64,000 nt of DNA, from positions 1,797,001 to 1,861,000 of the forward strand of contig RCTD01000004.1 of the NCBI GenBank assembly GCA_014898415.1. The letters run 5' to 3'. How positions within the stretch are numbered: the first letter of the stretch is position 1; the number at the start of each line of letters is the position of its first letter. Shown piece by piece: positions 25,258 through 36,900 of the stretch. The notes beneath the pieces are model-generated. The model saw nothing but the letters and a program-made list of their open reading frames with translations, searched no databases and was not told where the DNA came from. A program made the translations under genes and the position numbers. The DNA is from Stromatinia cepivora (lineage: Eukaryota; Ascomycota; Leotiomycetes; Helotiales; Sclerotiniaceae).

Positions 25258-26345
25258 TTAATCTTTTTTTGATAAAAGTTCCTAATATATGAATTGCATT
25301 ATAGTCAACAAATATATATCCATTGTATTATATACTTCCTTTAAGTGATCTTCAAAATATCGATTATTGATTATCTCTTCTAAATCCTTATCATTATTGT
25401 TTTTGGATTTAGTAGTTAATATAATAATCGGAATAGATTTTTATTGATTTCGGATTCTTTAATATAGATCTAGTGGATAGATTCATATTTAATAGAAGAT
25501 ACTTTTATATTGTATATATTTATTTTGTTTATATAAAAGAATTCTTTTAGAAAAGGAAAACTCGGGTATTTGTATATAAAGTAGAATCAAGGTACAATCG
25601 GATTTATCCGATTGGATATCAAAAGGGTTAAGGGCATCAATAATATTAAGATTGCTAATATTCATTGGATTGTAGTTCCGAAAATAGGATGGATTCTGCA
25701 ATATATATAGGGTTCTAGATTCATTAGAGTGAAATAATACAAGGAATCCATTTGTTATATAAACAGCTAATTATTGTATAACCTGAATAAAATCGGGATA
25801 GGAGTAGGAAAAAGAAAATTATTGAAAAAGACGATTTCTAAGAGTAATATTGAATCCATTATGAAAGGTTAAGATTTTATTCGAATCGGATTAATTCTGA
25901 TCTTTGGTTTTGTAAAGGGTTCTTTTGAATTTTGTAATATAGGTATATAGAGAATTGGTTTTTTGTTTGAAAGTGAATAATTTATTTTCGGCTTTTTGAA
26001 CTTTATTCGGATTGTTATAAATATATATGAGTTAATCCAGGATTGTTGTATAATTTAAGGGAATGTTTTGATCAAAAGAAGAAAGTTGAGGTAGTATTAT
26101 AGTTTGTATATGAGATTCGAGATTGAGATAAATATAATAAAATTGAGTTGTAGAATTGCCGATCGCAGTGTTGTCTATTTGTAGTTTCGTTTGAATCGAA
26201 GGAAGCCAGGTATCGAATTTTTGAGAGCTATTATTGAACTTTTCAGGATCAGGGAGAGAGGGTTTCGGACGAAAAAAAGTATAAGCAATAAGAGTATATT
26301 CGAGAATCAAGAAACATAAAAACGAAATTTTATTTTATTGACGAA
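25258..26345 (-). pseudogene. Family B gag, array copy 1
   Basis: Its N-terminal third is open at 26310-26032 (RPKPSLPDPEKF, KFDTWLPSIQTKLQID, TTQFYYIYLNLESHIQT), typical of fungal LTR gag. It continues, with stops, through gag-like helices (KVQKAENKLFTFKQ; YITKFKRTLY) to the C-terminal LSKKD and stop at 25258-25260. A second open part is 25701-25489 (NPMNISNLNIIDALNPFDIQ). No CCHC zinc knuckle was seen. Confidence 0.8.
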
Positions 26346-26676
26346 TCACTTTGTCACAAAGTTTTGCAATTGTGAGGTTTATCGAATTGTAATTTATAGC
26401 TTAGAAATTAAGGATAAGAAAAAAGATAATATCTTTAAATAATATCAAAAAGATCCATATACAAATAAGAAAGTATAAGCGATATATTTAGATAAGAGTA
26501 AGCAGAGTATATATAAACATATATAGTGTGACGAACCCAACGAGCGTTTAGAGATCAACCTTAGAATTAAAAGCTACAGAGTTAAAGAGAGTGTGTTACG
26601 AAGCTATATATATGATCGACTTGAAGCTTAGTATCGTATTAACTCGATCGTACGCGATCATATGTATCTCGTGATA

Positions 26677-26690
26677 CTACCCCCCCCTTT
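26677..26690 (-). promoter_or_regulatory. Polypurine tract next to family B 3' LTR
   Basis: On the minus strand this reads AAAAGGGGGGGTAG and abuts the LTR end at 26676. It is the plus-strand DNA synthesis primer expected just upstream of a 3' LTR and fixes the element's leftward orientation. RIP-weakened versions abut the LTRs at 25188 and 19989. Confidence 0.75.
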
Positions 26691-26745
26691 TGAAGAGTTC
26701 GTCTCGAATTCATTTTAAACGAATGATTTAAGTACAAAATGATTA

Positions 26746-27831
26746 CTAATCTTTTTTTGATAAAAATTCCTGATGTGTGGATTGTATTACAGCCAACGAA
26801 TATGTATTCACTATACTATATACCTTTTCCAAACGATCTTCAAAATATCGGCTATTGATTATCTCTTCTAGATCCTTATTATCGTTGTTTTCGGGTTTAG
26901 TAATCAATATAATAACCAGAATAGGCTCTTATCGATCTCGGATTCCTTAATATAGGTCTAACGGATAAGCTTGTATTTAATAAAAGTTATTTCTATATTA
27001 TATATATTTATTTTGTTTGTACAAAAGAGTTCTTTCTGAAGGGGAAAATTCGGGTGTTTGTATATAGGGTAGAATCAAAATATAATCGGGTTTGTCCGAT
27101 TGGATATCAAAAGGGTTAAGGGTATTAATGATATTAAGGTTACTAATATTCATTGGATTATGATTTCGAGAGTGGGATGGATTCTGTAATATATATAAAG
27201 TTCTAGGTTTATTAAAATAGAATAATACAGGGAATTTATTTGTTGTACGAGTAGTTAGTTGTTATATAATCTGAACAAAATCGGGATAAAAACGGGGAAA
27301 AGAAAGTTATTGAGAAAAACGATTTTTAAAAATAATATTAAATTTATTATGAAAGATTGAGATTTTATTTGAATCAGATTAATTCTGATCTTTGGTTTTG
27401 TAAAGGATCTTTTCGAATTTTGTAATATAGATATATAAAGAATCGATTTTTTATTTGAAAATGAATAACTTATTTTTAGCTTTTTGAACTTTATTCGGAT
27501 TATTGTAAACACATATAAATTGATTTAGAATTATTATATAATCTAAAGAAATATTTTGATCAAAAGAAGAAAGCTGAAATAGTACTATAATTTATACATA
27601 AAATTTGAGATTGAGATAAATATAATAAAATTGAACTATAGAATTGTCGATTGTAGCGCCATCTACTTATAGTTTCGTTTGAATCGAAGGAAACCAGGTA
27701 TTGAACTTTTGAGAGCTACCATTGAACTTTTCAGGATCAGGGAGAGAGGGTTTCGGACGAGAAGGAGTATGAGCAGCAGGAGTGCGTTCGAGAATCAGGG
27801 AGCGTAGGAACGAGATTGAATCGTAATCCAT
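26746..27831 (-). pseudogene. Family B gag, array copy 2, best-preserved length
   Basis: From the ATG at 27831 (MDYDSISFLRSLILERTP) to the stop at 26746-26748 the frame is 1,086 nt, exactly 362 codons with no net indel; all damage is stops and transitions. The conserved N terminus RPKPSLPDPEKFNGSSQKF, central gag helices and C-terminal EDRLEKVYS...HQEFLSKKD can be followed throughout. It lacks about 55 bp near the start present in the other two copies, so the ancestral start may lie slightly upstream. The frame ends 56 bp before the polypurine tract, leaving no room for pol. Confidence 0.82.
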
Positions 27832-28345
27832 AGCTTAGAAATTAAGGGTAAGAAAAAAGACAACACCTTCGAATAATATCAAGAAGATCCATATGCAAGC
27901 AAGAGAGCATAAACGTATGCTTAAACAGGAGCAAACGGAGTGTATATAAGCATATACAAATATTATTCTATTTCTTATCTGGAAAAGCTTTTAATAATGT
28001 AACAAATCCAACGAGTGTTTAGAGATTAACCTTAGAATTAAAAACTACAAAGCTAAAAAGAGTGTGCTACGAAGCTATATATATGATCGACTCGAAGCTT
28101 AGTACTGTACTAGCCCGATCGTACGCGATCACGTGTATCTCGTGACATATAGATGTTATTCCATTTCTTATCTGGAAGAGTTTTTAATAATATAACAAAT
28201 CCAACAAACATTTAGAAATCAATCTTAGAATTAAAAGCTATAGAGTTAAAGAGAGTGTACTACGAAGCTATATATATGATTGGCTTGGAGCTTAGTACTG
28301 TACTAGCCCGATCGGACGCGATCACGTGTATCTCGTGACAATAAT

Positions 28346-29711
28346 AATACAAAGATAAAAGAACAACTTCTTTTTTCTTTTCGATCTTCAATATTACCTT
28401 TATTACAATTCTATATTCTTATTTGGATTATATAATCAATGATCAATATACTATAAAGATAGGGGATAAATGAAAAACTTATTTTCGAATTTTATTAATA
28501 AACGATAATATAATAATCTATTAAAGGATAAAGGAAAACTGATAAAAAAGTATACAAATAAATATTACAATTTCAATATCAATGATTATTTAATTTAAAA
28601 GAATCCATAAAATATTCATTATAGAAATTATATCTTTCAATAATTAATGATTTTATATATCGAATATATAAATAATCGTTCCTTTTTTTATAATTCCTTT
28701 TATTCTTTGTTTTGATTAAAGAATCAATAATTTTCGATAATCTTTTTTCTTTCTTTTCTTTATCTAATTTATTATTCAAAAAACCCGATATTAAAAGATC
28801 GAATAGATTATTATTATCAAATAAAAAAACTTTTCCTCTTTTTTTTTCTTTATCGAACAATTCTTACTTCGAAAATTACAAATACAGGATTAGTAAAACC
28901 TTTCAAATATATAATAGAATTCAAGAACGAAATCTACCTTCAAATTACTATCTGAATCTATAATAGATAATTGATTACAATGAATAACAATTCCTTCAAC
29001 AAAAAAAAACAATTTCTGAAATAGATAATTATATATTATTCTAAAAACAAATTTGATTAAATTATATTCCCGAAAATCAATATCTTAATTCGTTATTTAT
29101 ATTAGATTTATTAATTCTTTTTACTCGATTTATTAATCCTTTAAAGGAATATTGAAATCTTTTTTTGTATTCGATTCTTTCAAAGTTTTTTTTTTCAACT
29201 ATTGTTTATTTAGTGTAATTGAGATTCATTTATTTAATTTTTTTAAACCCCAAAATCTTAAATATAATAATAATTAATAAGAATTTGATTAAAACAAAAA
29301 CAAAAATACAAAAAAGGGATCTATATATCTTTAAAAATTCATTCATTTTATTTTGCCATTACAATCAATATATTATAATCTAACAATTATATATATTCTC
29401 AATTATTACACTATAAAATCGATCATTCTCTTGTATTCTTCTAATAAAAAATTTTCTTTTTATTATTCAAAATTTTGATTTCGAAAAATATCGTATATAG
29501 CAAACCAAAGATTAAGAGATATTTGTGATTTATATACAATCAAATTCTTCCTTATTCCAAGAATATCAGGATTATTTCAGGTTTATACATTATATCATTT
29601 CTTTATTGATATTTATTTATAATTATCTTGTATATTCCTTTATAAATCAATTGAATTACCATTTTCTATATCTTTCCATTTGTTTCAGATCGTCCTTCAA
29701 TCTGGAGAGTA
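28346..29711 (+). pseudogene. Copia 3' region downstream of pol
   Basis: This AT-rich stretch is homologous, in reverse complement, to 48,428-49,800 beside the second copia LTR, including the Lys/Asn-rich ORF pair 28860-28579 (minus) and 49354-49557 (plus). It is probably non-coding 3' sequence; a GGAGAG-containing purine run precedes the 3' LTR. Confidence 0.55.
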
Positions 29712-30021
29712 TATTACGAAAAGCCCTATAATCCTTTATATCCTACAAAAAATCAAAACATATATTTTCCAATCAGAATAAAGGATCTTCTAATTTTTAC
29801 CAATCTTTTTGATTAATAAAATAATCCTGATATACTAATAAACAAAGATTTAGTTTAATTCAGATATATATCGGCTAAATAACCATTCATTTGTTCTATA
29901 TATACAACTCTTGATTCATATAATCAAAGGCAAGTCATTCAATTCTTTTACTCTACCAATCACGTGTACCACCTATTCCCCGATCCCTGAAAGTGCTCTG
30001 TAGTCATACTATCCCGTGATA
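29712..30021 (+). repeat. Copia family C 3' LTR
   Basis: Aligns to 16888-17197. The right half keeps blocks such as TCACGTGTACCACCTATTCC and GCTCTGTAGTCATACTATCC that are AT-converted in the 5' LTR, and it ends CCCGTGATA before TSD TAGGT. Confidence 0.87.
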
Positions 30022-31371
30022 TAGGTTTTATTATTATGAATCTTACTATTTTGTATAATTATATAAAAAAAAATTCCGGAACCTTTCTAATTATTCAATT
30101 ATAAAAGGATTTTCGATTACCAAAATCAATTACTTTATTATATCAAATCTAGAATATATAATATTAATGAATTTATCAATAGATTTTTCTTTTAATAATA
30201 TTATTTAATCAATTATTAATAATAAAACTTTATTTATAAGTTCTTTATATAAATCTATATCAAATTTATTGATAAACAAAATAATATATTCTTTATTTTT
30301 CAATTATTTATTATTAAAATTTGATATATCTAAATCGATTTTTACAATAATGATTCAATATATCTAAATAAATTGCTTTGGATTTTGATTGATAATTAAT
30401 TCCAAAGTTATATTAGAATAAAAACTTTAATTATCTTATTTATTGTTGATTTAGAATTTTAATCATTATTTTTTTATCGATTTGATTATAACTAATAATT
30501 CTTTATTATAGATTTTGTAATTATATTCGATTATTGAATACTTTGAAAAGAAATATATTATTGGATATAAAATATTATTATTATTTTATTAAAAAAGGAT
30601 CTTTTTAACGTTTAATTCGAAATATTCACTCCCAAAATAGTTCTTTTGTTATAATTAAAATATATCAATATTGGAATAATTATAAAGGCTTTTTTGAGCT
30701 TTTCAAAAGCGATTATATATTTCTTTTTTCATTATTATATAATATCCTTTTATAATATTTTATTCAATAGATAATAAATTTTAGAAAAATCCTTTATAAA
30801 TTGTTGATAAAAATTCGTAAAATCGAGAAATTGTTGTAAATCTTTGATTAATAATAATTATATTTAAGAGATAATAGTTTCTATTTTGTTTTAATTTATT
30901 TTTATATCATTAGTTATGATTATTAAATTTAGATATTTCATTGAAGTTGTTTCGAATTTGTATTTATTAGTATTTATTTGCAAATTAATATTTTATAATT
31001 TCTGGATTATATTATAGATATATTTTCGGTATTGATTTTTATTTGTAGAGTATATTAATATATTATTGAGATATATAATATAATATTTGTTAAGTTTATC
31101 GAATAGTATATAATTAATATAATATTGAAAGGAAATAAAAGTATTATAAAGATTGAAAGGTATAATTAACGATTTAAATAATTTTCCATTTATTGCTTTT
31201 TATAATATAAAATTTATTAAAGATTATAATAATATTTAATTTAAAATATAATTTTGTATTACAAAAAGTATGTAAAGTTTCTTTGATTATTAATAATAGA
31301 TATTAATTCTTAATAATAATATTATTTAATTTATAATAATTTTGGTAAATTCAAATTTCTTCATTTGATTT

Positions 31372-31443
31372 TGTCACGGGAAATGATTACTATATCAACC
31401 CAATTAACCATTCGTCAAGAGTGGCGTCACTTTTGGTGTGACA
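31372..31443. mobile_element. 72-bp LTR-like mini-element with TSD GATTT
   Basis: Begins TGTCACGGG and ends GTGTGACA, flanked on both sides by GATTT (31367-31371 and 31444-31448). It interrupts the gypsy pol just before RT and is far richer in GC than its surroundings. It has no visible match to the family A, B or C LTRs beyond the ends. Either a very short solo LTR or a MITE with 5-bp duplication. Confidence 0.75.
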
Positions 31444-32637
31444 GATTTGGTAACAAGAAATAATAGAATTGTATTATACAATCGCGATTCTCGAATAAAC
31501 TTTTTGAATAAATTATCATCAATCTATTTATAAATAATTTTCAATTCTAAAAAAAAAAAATTGATTTTTAAGATATAATAGTTTTTTTTAAATATTGGTT
31601 CAATTTTATAATCCTGAATATAATATAATAAAAAAGCAAATAATTTATTTCAAAATTATATAAAGAGTTTCTTTTTGATTTAATTATTATTAAAAGATGA
31701 TTTGTTATTGAAGAATTTCTTGATATTTGTTTTTATTATTTTTCAAAAATATTTTAAGAAATAATAATAATAAATGAAATTATATAATTTAAATAAAACT
31801 TTTATTAATATATTAATTAAGTTTTTCTACTATATAATATATCTTTAAAATCTTATTTTTGAAATATCAAGATTGTTATTGTTTTGTTTAATCATTTTTA
31901 TTAAATAGTTCTTTATATTTGATTTAATTTATTTTAAATAAAATATATAATTTTTATATTGTTTTATTAATAAAAAAGTATGAAATTAATAATTTACAAT
32001 TAATAAATATGATTTATATTAGACTTTATAATTGAAATCAAATCTATTTGGTTTTCTAAAATTGAAATTAATAATATAAATATAAATTCGTTTTATTATA
32101 TAGATTTTGTTTAGTATTAATTAATAATCTTTTATATAGATTTATAACAAATAGAATATCGATTCGGAATTATTTGGATTTGAAAATTAATATTTTTATT
32201 ATATAATTTAATATAATAATGGTTTATATTGAATATCAAAATTCTTTTAATCGATAATTTGGAATTAAATTTTATTATTAATTTGTAATCTTTGTTTTTA
32301 TTATTCTTTATAAAAAATGATTTATAATTATTTTGATTTTATATTTAATTTTTTAAAATTGTTTTAAAATCTTGAATATTCATTTTGTCATTCTTAATTT
32401 TGTTTTCTATTTATAACAATCAATATAATTTAGTATATTTATTGATAAAGATTTTAATTGAAAATAGAGTATCGAAAATTTTATCGATTGATAATTTTGT
32501 TGATATTTTAAGAAAGTTTTTAATATATATTAGAGATGGAATTGTTATTATTTATATTGGATTTATTATATTATATAAACAATAATATATTGTATAATAT
32601 TGTGAGTTGAAGGATAGAATTATATTTGTTCAATTAA

Positions 32638-32808
32638 TATATAAATTATAATATATAAATTATAATATATAAATTATAATATATAAATTATAATATATAA
32701 ATTATAATATATAAATTATAATATATAAATTATAATATATAAATTATAATATATAAATTATAATATATAAATTATAATATATAAATTATAATATATAAAT
32801 TATAATAT
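32638..32808. repeat. 14-bp minisatellite (ATATAAATTATAAT), about 12 units
   Basis: Near-perfect head-to-tail array inside the decayed gypsy sequence. It is absent from the homologous copy near 38.0 kb, so it expanded after the copies separated. Confidence 0.93.
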
Positions 32809-33898
32809 TGTAATTATAATAATTCAAAAATAATAGATATATTCTTTGAGAATTTAATAATAAAGAATAATCAATTTTTTGATATTGAATTATTATTATA
32901 TTTATTATAAAGTATTTTATAATGATATTTATGGTATTCTTATCGATTAAATAGAATTCATAATGATATAATAAAGGTAATATAATAATATTATATTATT
33001 TGATATAAAAATAATTAATCAATGTTTTTCTAGAATATTTGTTATCAATTAAATTGATTATATTGAAAAAGAGAAAATATATTGAAAATATAATAATTTG
33101 AATAAATAAAGATTTATTATTTATAGAATTGAATTATAAAAGCTTTTTATTATTTATTATATATTATATTTATTTTATATTCTTTAATAATCTTTATAAA
33201 TGATTTATTATAAAGATTAAACTTTTCTTTAATATTTGAAATTCGAGATTGATAATGGGGATATTGTATTATCAAATAATTTCAAAAATCTATTTTTGAT
33301 AAAATTATAGAATATATTAAAATATTAATTATTGTTATTTTGGAAATTGTTTTATTAATAATTATTATAGTCAATCAAATTGAATAAATAATTCTGTTGA
33401 TATTATATTAAACAATTATTATATTGATAATTACTTTATATAAATGAATTATTGATTTGATATTATTATATTAATAAATAATATTACAAAAAATTATTTT
33501 ATATTTATTTGTTTCTTTTAAAATATCTATTTATTTCTTTATTTTATATTTCCAAATCCTATAATTATACTATTTATAAAAATAATAAAAACTTTGAAGA
33601 TATTCTCATTCTTTTTATATTTATTTTTAAATCCTAATTATATCAAAATCTATAAGATTATTTTGAATATATAATATTGATAATATATAATAATAATAAT
33701 TATAAATTAGAATCCATTTCGATAAATTTGTATTATAATATTTATTATTTCAATAATTTTGATTTCAAATCTGAAACTTTTTTTTTATTCCTTTATATCA
33801 ATAAAATTATAAAAATTCGAATTATTTTTTTATTAATATTTTCAATTCATTTATAATCTTTTATTTTATTATCAAAACTATTTTATAAAAAGTTTCCA

Positions 33899-34650
33899 AA
33901 TGTATATTCTGAGCGTTTTCCTCATAAAAACAAATTGCGAATAGAAACCAAAGCCTTAATAACTAAGCTTTTTAAGGAAACTTTAAAAGTGGCCTCGTTA
34001 ATAGCAGAGGGTATAGTAACATCATTAGAGATTCTTGGTCTTAATCAAGAAATGGGTAATCGCGGATCTAAATCAGATAGCTACATATCTGTAAAAGAGC
34101 AACGAGTAGATGGTTTCTCGGTATTAAAAAGATATTGTAAAGTACACCCAGTATATGAAGGGGAAGTTTTGGGTATGAAAGAATCCGCATTTGCGTACAT
34201 CTTTACAGGTATAATAGGTCTACTGTTTGTAGAAAAGGAAACCGTATCTACTTTATTATTATATATTTTATAATTTTTAAATAAAACATAATTTAACCCA
34301 TTATAGGAAGCTACAGAAAATGTTACAATTTTATATGAAAAAAAATATTTATATTTTGAATTTATTGAATTTTATTATAACTTTTCATTTGATATTAATT
34401 GATGTATGCCTTATGTTTCATTTCAGATTCGATATTCCTTTTATTTATTTCTCAAATATGTTATCCTGGTGGGTGCTCAATTGTGAATAAATTTTATATT
34501 TCTGTTAATTTATAGTATGTATATAGGTATCTATAGTTTTATAATTGAGTTTTTAATTAAGATATGCCTTTGGTGAGATTGATATCTAGGTAGGGTTTCG
34601 ATGAATCTAAGATCTAGTATTCGGCGAAATTTTTAAAGACATATAAATAA
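33899..34650 (+). other. Un-RIPed island, possible mitochondrial DNA insertion (NUMT)
   Basis: Base composition and codon texture change sharply from the RIP desert. It contains an open frame at 33935-34273 with LEILGLNQEMGNRGSKSD and VKEQRVDG. From memory these resemble short ORFs scattered in fungal mitochondrial genomes next to group I introns; I cannot run the search. The right part (34.30-34.65 kb) is AT-rich but without RIP-type skew, also mitochondrion-like. It begins exactly where homology to the 36.9-39.2 kb gypsy copy ends. Not a functional nuclear gene in my view. Confidence 0.5.
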
Positions 34651-36900
34651 AACTAAATCACTTATAACTTTTTCGAAATTTTATTAAAATCAATAGAATT
34701 TTAACGAGTTATTTGTTTATAGATGATATATATTATATATCAATTTTATAAAATTTAAAGGAATATTGAAATTATAATCATCTCTTGAAATTAATGAATT
34801 TGAATTTTAAATGATCTTCATTATAAATGAAATATTTAATATTTTGAATAAAAGCATTTTATTGAAAATTTGATAATATATTAATTGAAATATTAACTTT
34901 CGGTTGATAATTTTATTTTATCGAAACTTCTTTATTTTATCAAATTCTTTTAAATTGAAGTTCAAAAAATATCAAAATCTTTATTTTTTAAAGAGTGAAT
35001 TCGCTTATTTTTAAGGTTTCAAATCATTAAAATTCGAACTTTTCAAGATTTGTTTTATTTTGATTTATAATAATTGAATAAAGAGAAGGGATTTGGAAAA
35101 ATTAAAACTATTAATTAAAAGCTAATACTTTAATTAATATATTTTGATCGAGAACAATCAATCATTTATAAAAAATAAAAATAAAAATTGAAATTAAATA
35201 AACTATATATCAACCAATAACCCTAACTTTGAAAAATATAATAAATTAATTTATAAAATAAAAAAGTTTCGAAAAGTCTGAAATATAAATAATCCAAAAT
35301 TATTTTTTCTTAATCTCAATCTTCGATCCGATTTCCAATCAATCAATTCCATTATTATTTTAACATTATTCCTGAGAGAGATTATATCCGGGAAATTATA
35401 TAATCCTATATTATTGTTTTTAATATTATATTAAAAACCCTCTCTAAACACTTTATAATTTAAAGATCTATATATATATAAATACTATATATAAAGCTAT
35501 AATATCATTATTGACTATATAAAATATTATATAAGTGAAAAAGAAATCATATTTCATATTATATTATTTCATTCGGAATAGTATTAGTGATTTACTCCAA
35601 TTCACCTCGAACTTTCGAAAATATATTATTATACGAAAAAGCATGAATATAAATATATATATAAGAGTTCTGGAATCTACTCATTGTACATCATTTGAAT
35701 TCGTGACAGAATCCCTACAAAAACTATATTTTCTTATACAAAATTCAATATCGAATAATTTTTTCAATATTTAATAAAAATATCTGAAATTTCACAATAT
35801 AATAATTAAATACAATAATTCATATACAAAATAATTTTATTCTATTTATATAAATATTTGAAATCAATATTTTTTGTATTTGAATTTTCAATAATATTAT
35901 ATATAATCTTTATGAGGAGATCTAATAATTAATAATTTATAAAAATATTATCGAGATAAATTGAATTCTAAAAAAAACCTTGACTTTATAATTAAAATTT
36001 CATTTTCGATAATTTATAAATAACTCTACTTTATATCTAAATAAACCATCAGATTTAATGAATATTAAAATAAAAATCTTTAAAAATAAATCTAAACTCA
36101 TTAATTAATAATGGATTAAGAATCAAAATTAATATTATAAATACTTTTTAGAATATTGAAATCAATTAATTTATTTATTATTTTATTACTTTTTATATTC
36201 GAATATTATATAAAAAACCTATTAAAACAATTCTAAAAAAAATATAAGATGTTAAATTATTGATATATTATCAATATAAAATCATATCTATTTTAAATTA
36301 ATATTTAATAATATTTTAATTATGTATTGAAATCCTTATTAAATTTTAATGATTTTATTATCAAAGATATATAATGTAAAATTAAATGATTCAAATTTAA
36401 AAAAATTTATTTTTTATTTTAATAAATAATATATTTATATTCAATATACTTATATTTATTAATATATTGTTCTAATTTATTAAAGAAAATAATGATTTTA
36501 TTTATCAAAAAAACTAATCATTATTTTTGGAATATTATTATTATAATTCCTCTATGAAATATTTTAATAAAAAGAATTTATATTCATAAATAAAATAAAG
36601 GATTCTGAATTTTAATTTTAAAAGATTAAAAAAGAAAGATATAAATCTTTAAATTTGGGGTTTAAATATTTATTTAATTTTAATATTATAATCTTTAACA
36701 ATTATTGAATATACTTAATTGAAGAATATAAAACATTGATAATCTGAAATCAAAATACAAATTATAATTTAGTTTTTTTGAAGATTGTATTATTATTTTA
36801 ATTAATTTTCACATCCGAAGGAAAGAATCCGAGATTAAATAATTGAAAATAATTTTGTTTATTTTTGATAATATATTGAAGATATTAATGTTGAAATTTT
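34651..36900. other. RIP-degraded repeat
   Basis: No readable gene. The part from about 35.9 to 37.0 kb is homologous in the same orientation to about 60.3-61.9 kb. A slightly less decayed patch at 35.57-35.73 kb (with GAATTCGTGACAGAATCCC) may be an LTR or unique remnant. Confidence 0.5.

Larger units (their letters stand above)
25039..28340 (-). mobile_element. Tandem array of gag-only LTR elements (family B): LTR-body-LTR-body-LTR-leader-LTR, TSD ATAAT
   Basis: Four 150-bp LTRs at 25039-25188, 26527-26676, 27998-28147 and 28191-28340 (TGTGACGAACCC...CTCGTGACA type) enclose two bodies (25189-26526 and 26677-27997) and one 43-bp spacer (28148-28190). The outermost flanks are the same 5 bp, ATAAT (25034-25038, 28341-28345). 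Thus one original insertion grew by LTR-LTR recombination or template switching. Gag frames and polypurine tracts show the element points left (5' LTR at right). It lies in the copia 3' region, downstream of RNase H. Confidence 0.88.
16888..30021 (+). mobile_element. Ty1/copia LTR retrotransposon (family C) with two nested insertions, TSD TAGGT
   Basis: The left LTR (16888-17197) and right LTR (29712-30021) are about 310 bp each and start TGTCACGG / decayed TATTACGA; the right one ends CCCGTGATA. The outer flanks are identical: TAGGT at 16883-16887 and 30022-30026. Removing the nested family B insertions leaves about 8.3 kb, a normal copia size. Pol motifs run left to right in copia order (integrase, RT, RNase H), fixing the plus orientation with 16888 as 5' LTR. 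It sits inside the pol of a minus-strand gypsy. All coding is RIP-destroyed. Confidence 0.87.
30027..33898 (-). pseudogene. Ty3/gypsy pol (RT and upstream) of the left family A element
   Basis: The minus strand at about 31,366-30,900 reads a decayed gypsy RT: ..KLYFKLNIIIIFNKF (from K-L-D-L-x-x-A-F-N), NKWK (from DEWKTAF), FQYYINYILFDKL and YIIYLNNILIYS (from YLDDILIYS; both catalytic Asp now Asn). Just upstream (31,440-31,560) is a SLFENRDC segment (from L-P-E-H-R). The stretch 31.5-33.9 kb repeats, same strand, at about 36.9-39.2 kb and should hold gag and protease. Homology to that copy stops at 33,898 where an un-RIPed island begins. RNase H and the integrase N-terminus should lie at 30.0-30.8 kb but are unreadable. 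Confidence 0.75.

Noticed and set aside
28579..28963. Lys/Asn-rich ORFs on both strands as a gag gene
   Set aside because: They lie downstream of copia RNase H, are low complexity on both strands, and are conserved only as nucleotide homology with the second copia copy.
30022..30026. Copia and gag-only TSDs might be chance in AT-rich DNA
   Set aside because: TAGGT contains GG and matches exactly at both element ends, and the pairs are fixed by independently placed LTR boundaries, so chance is unlikely; kept as evidence.
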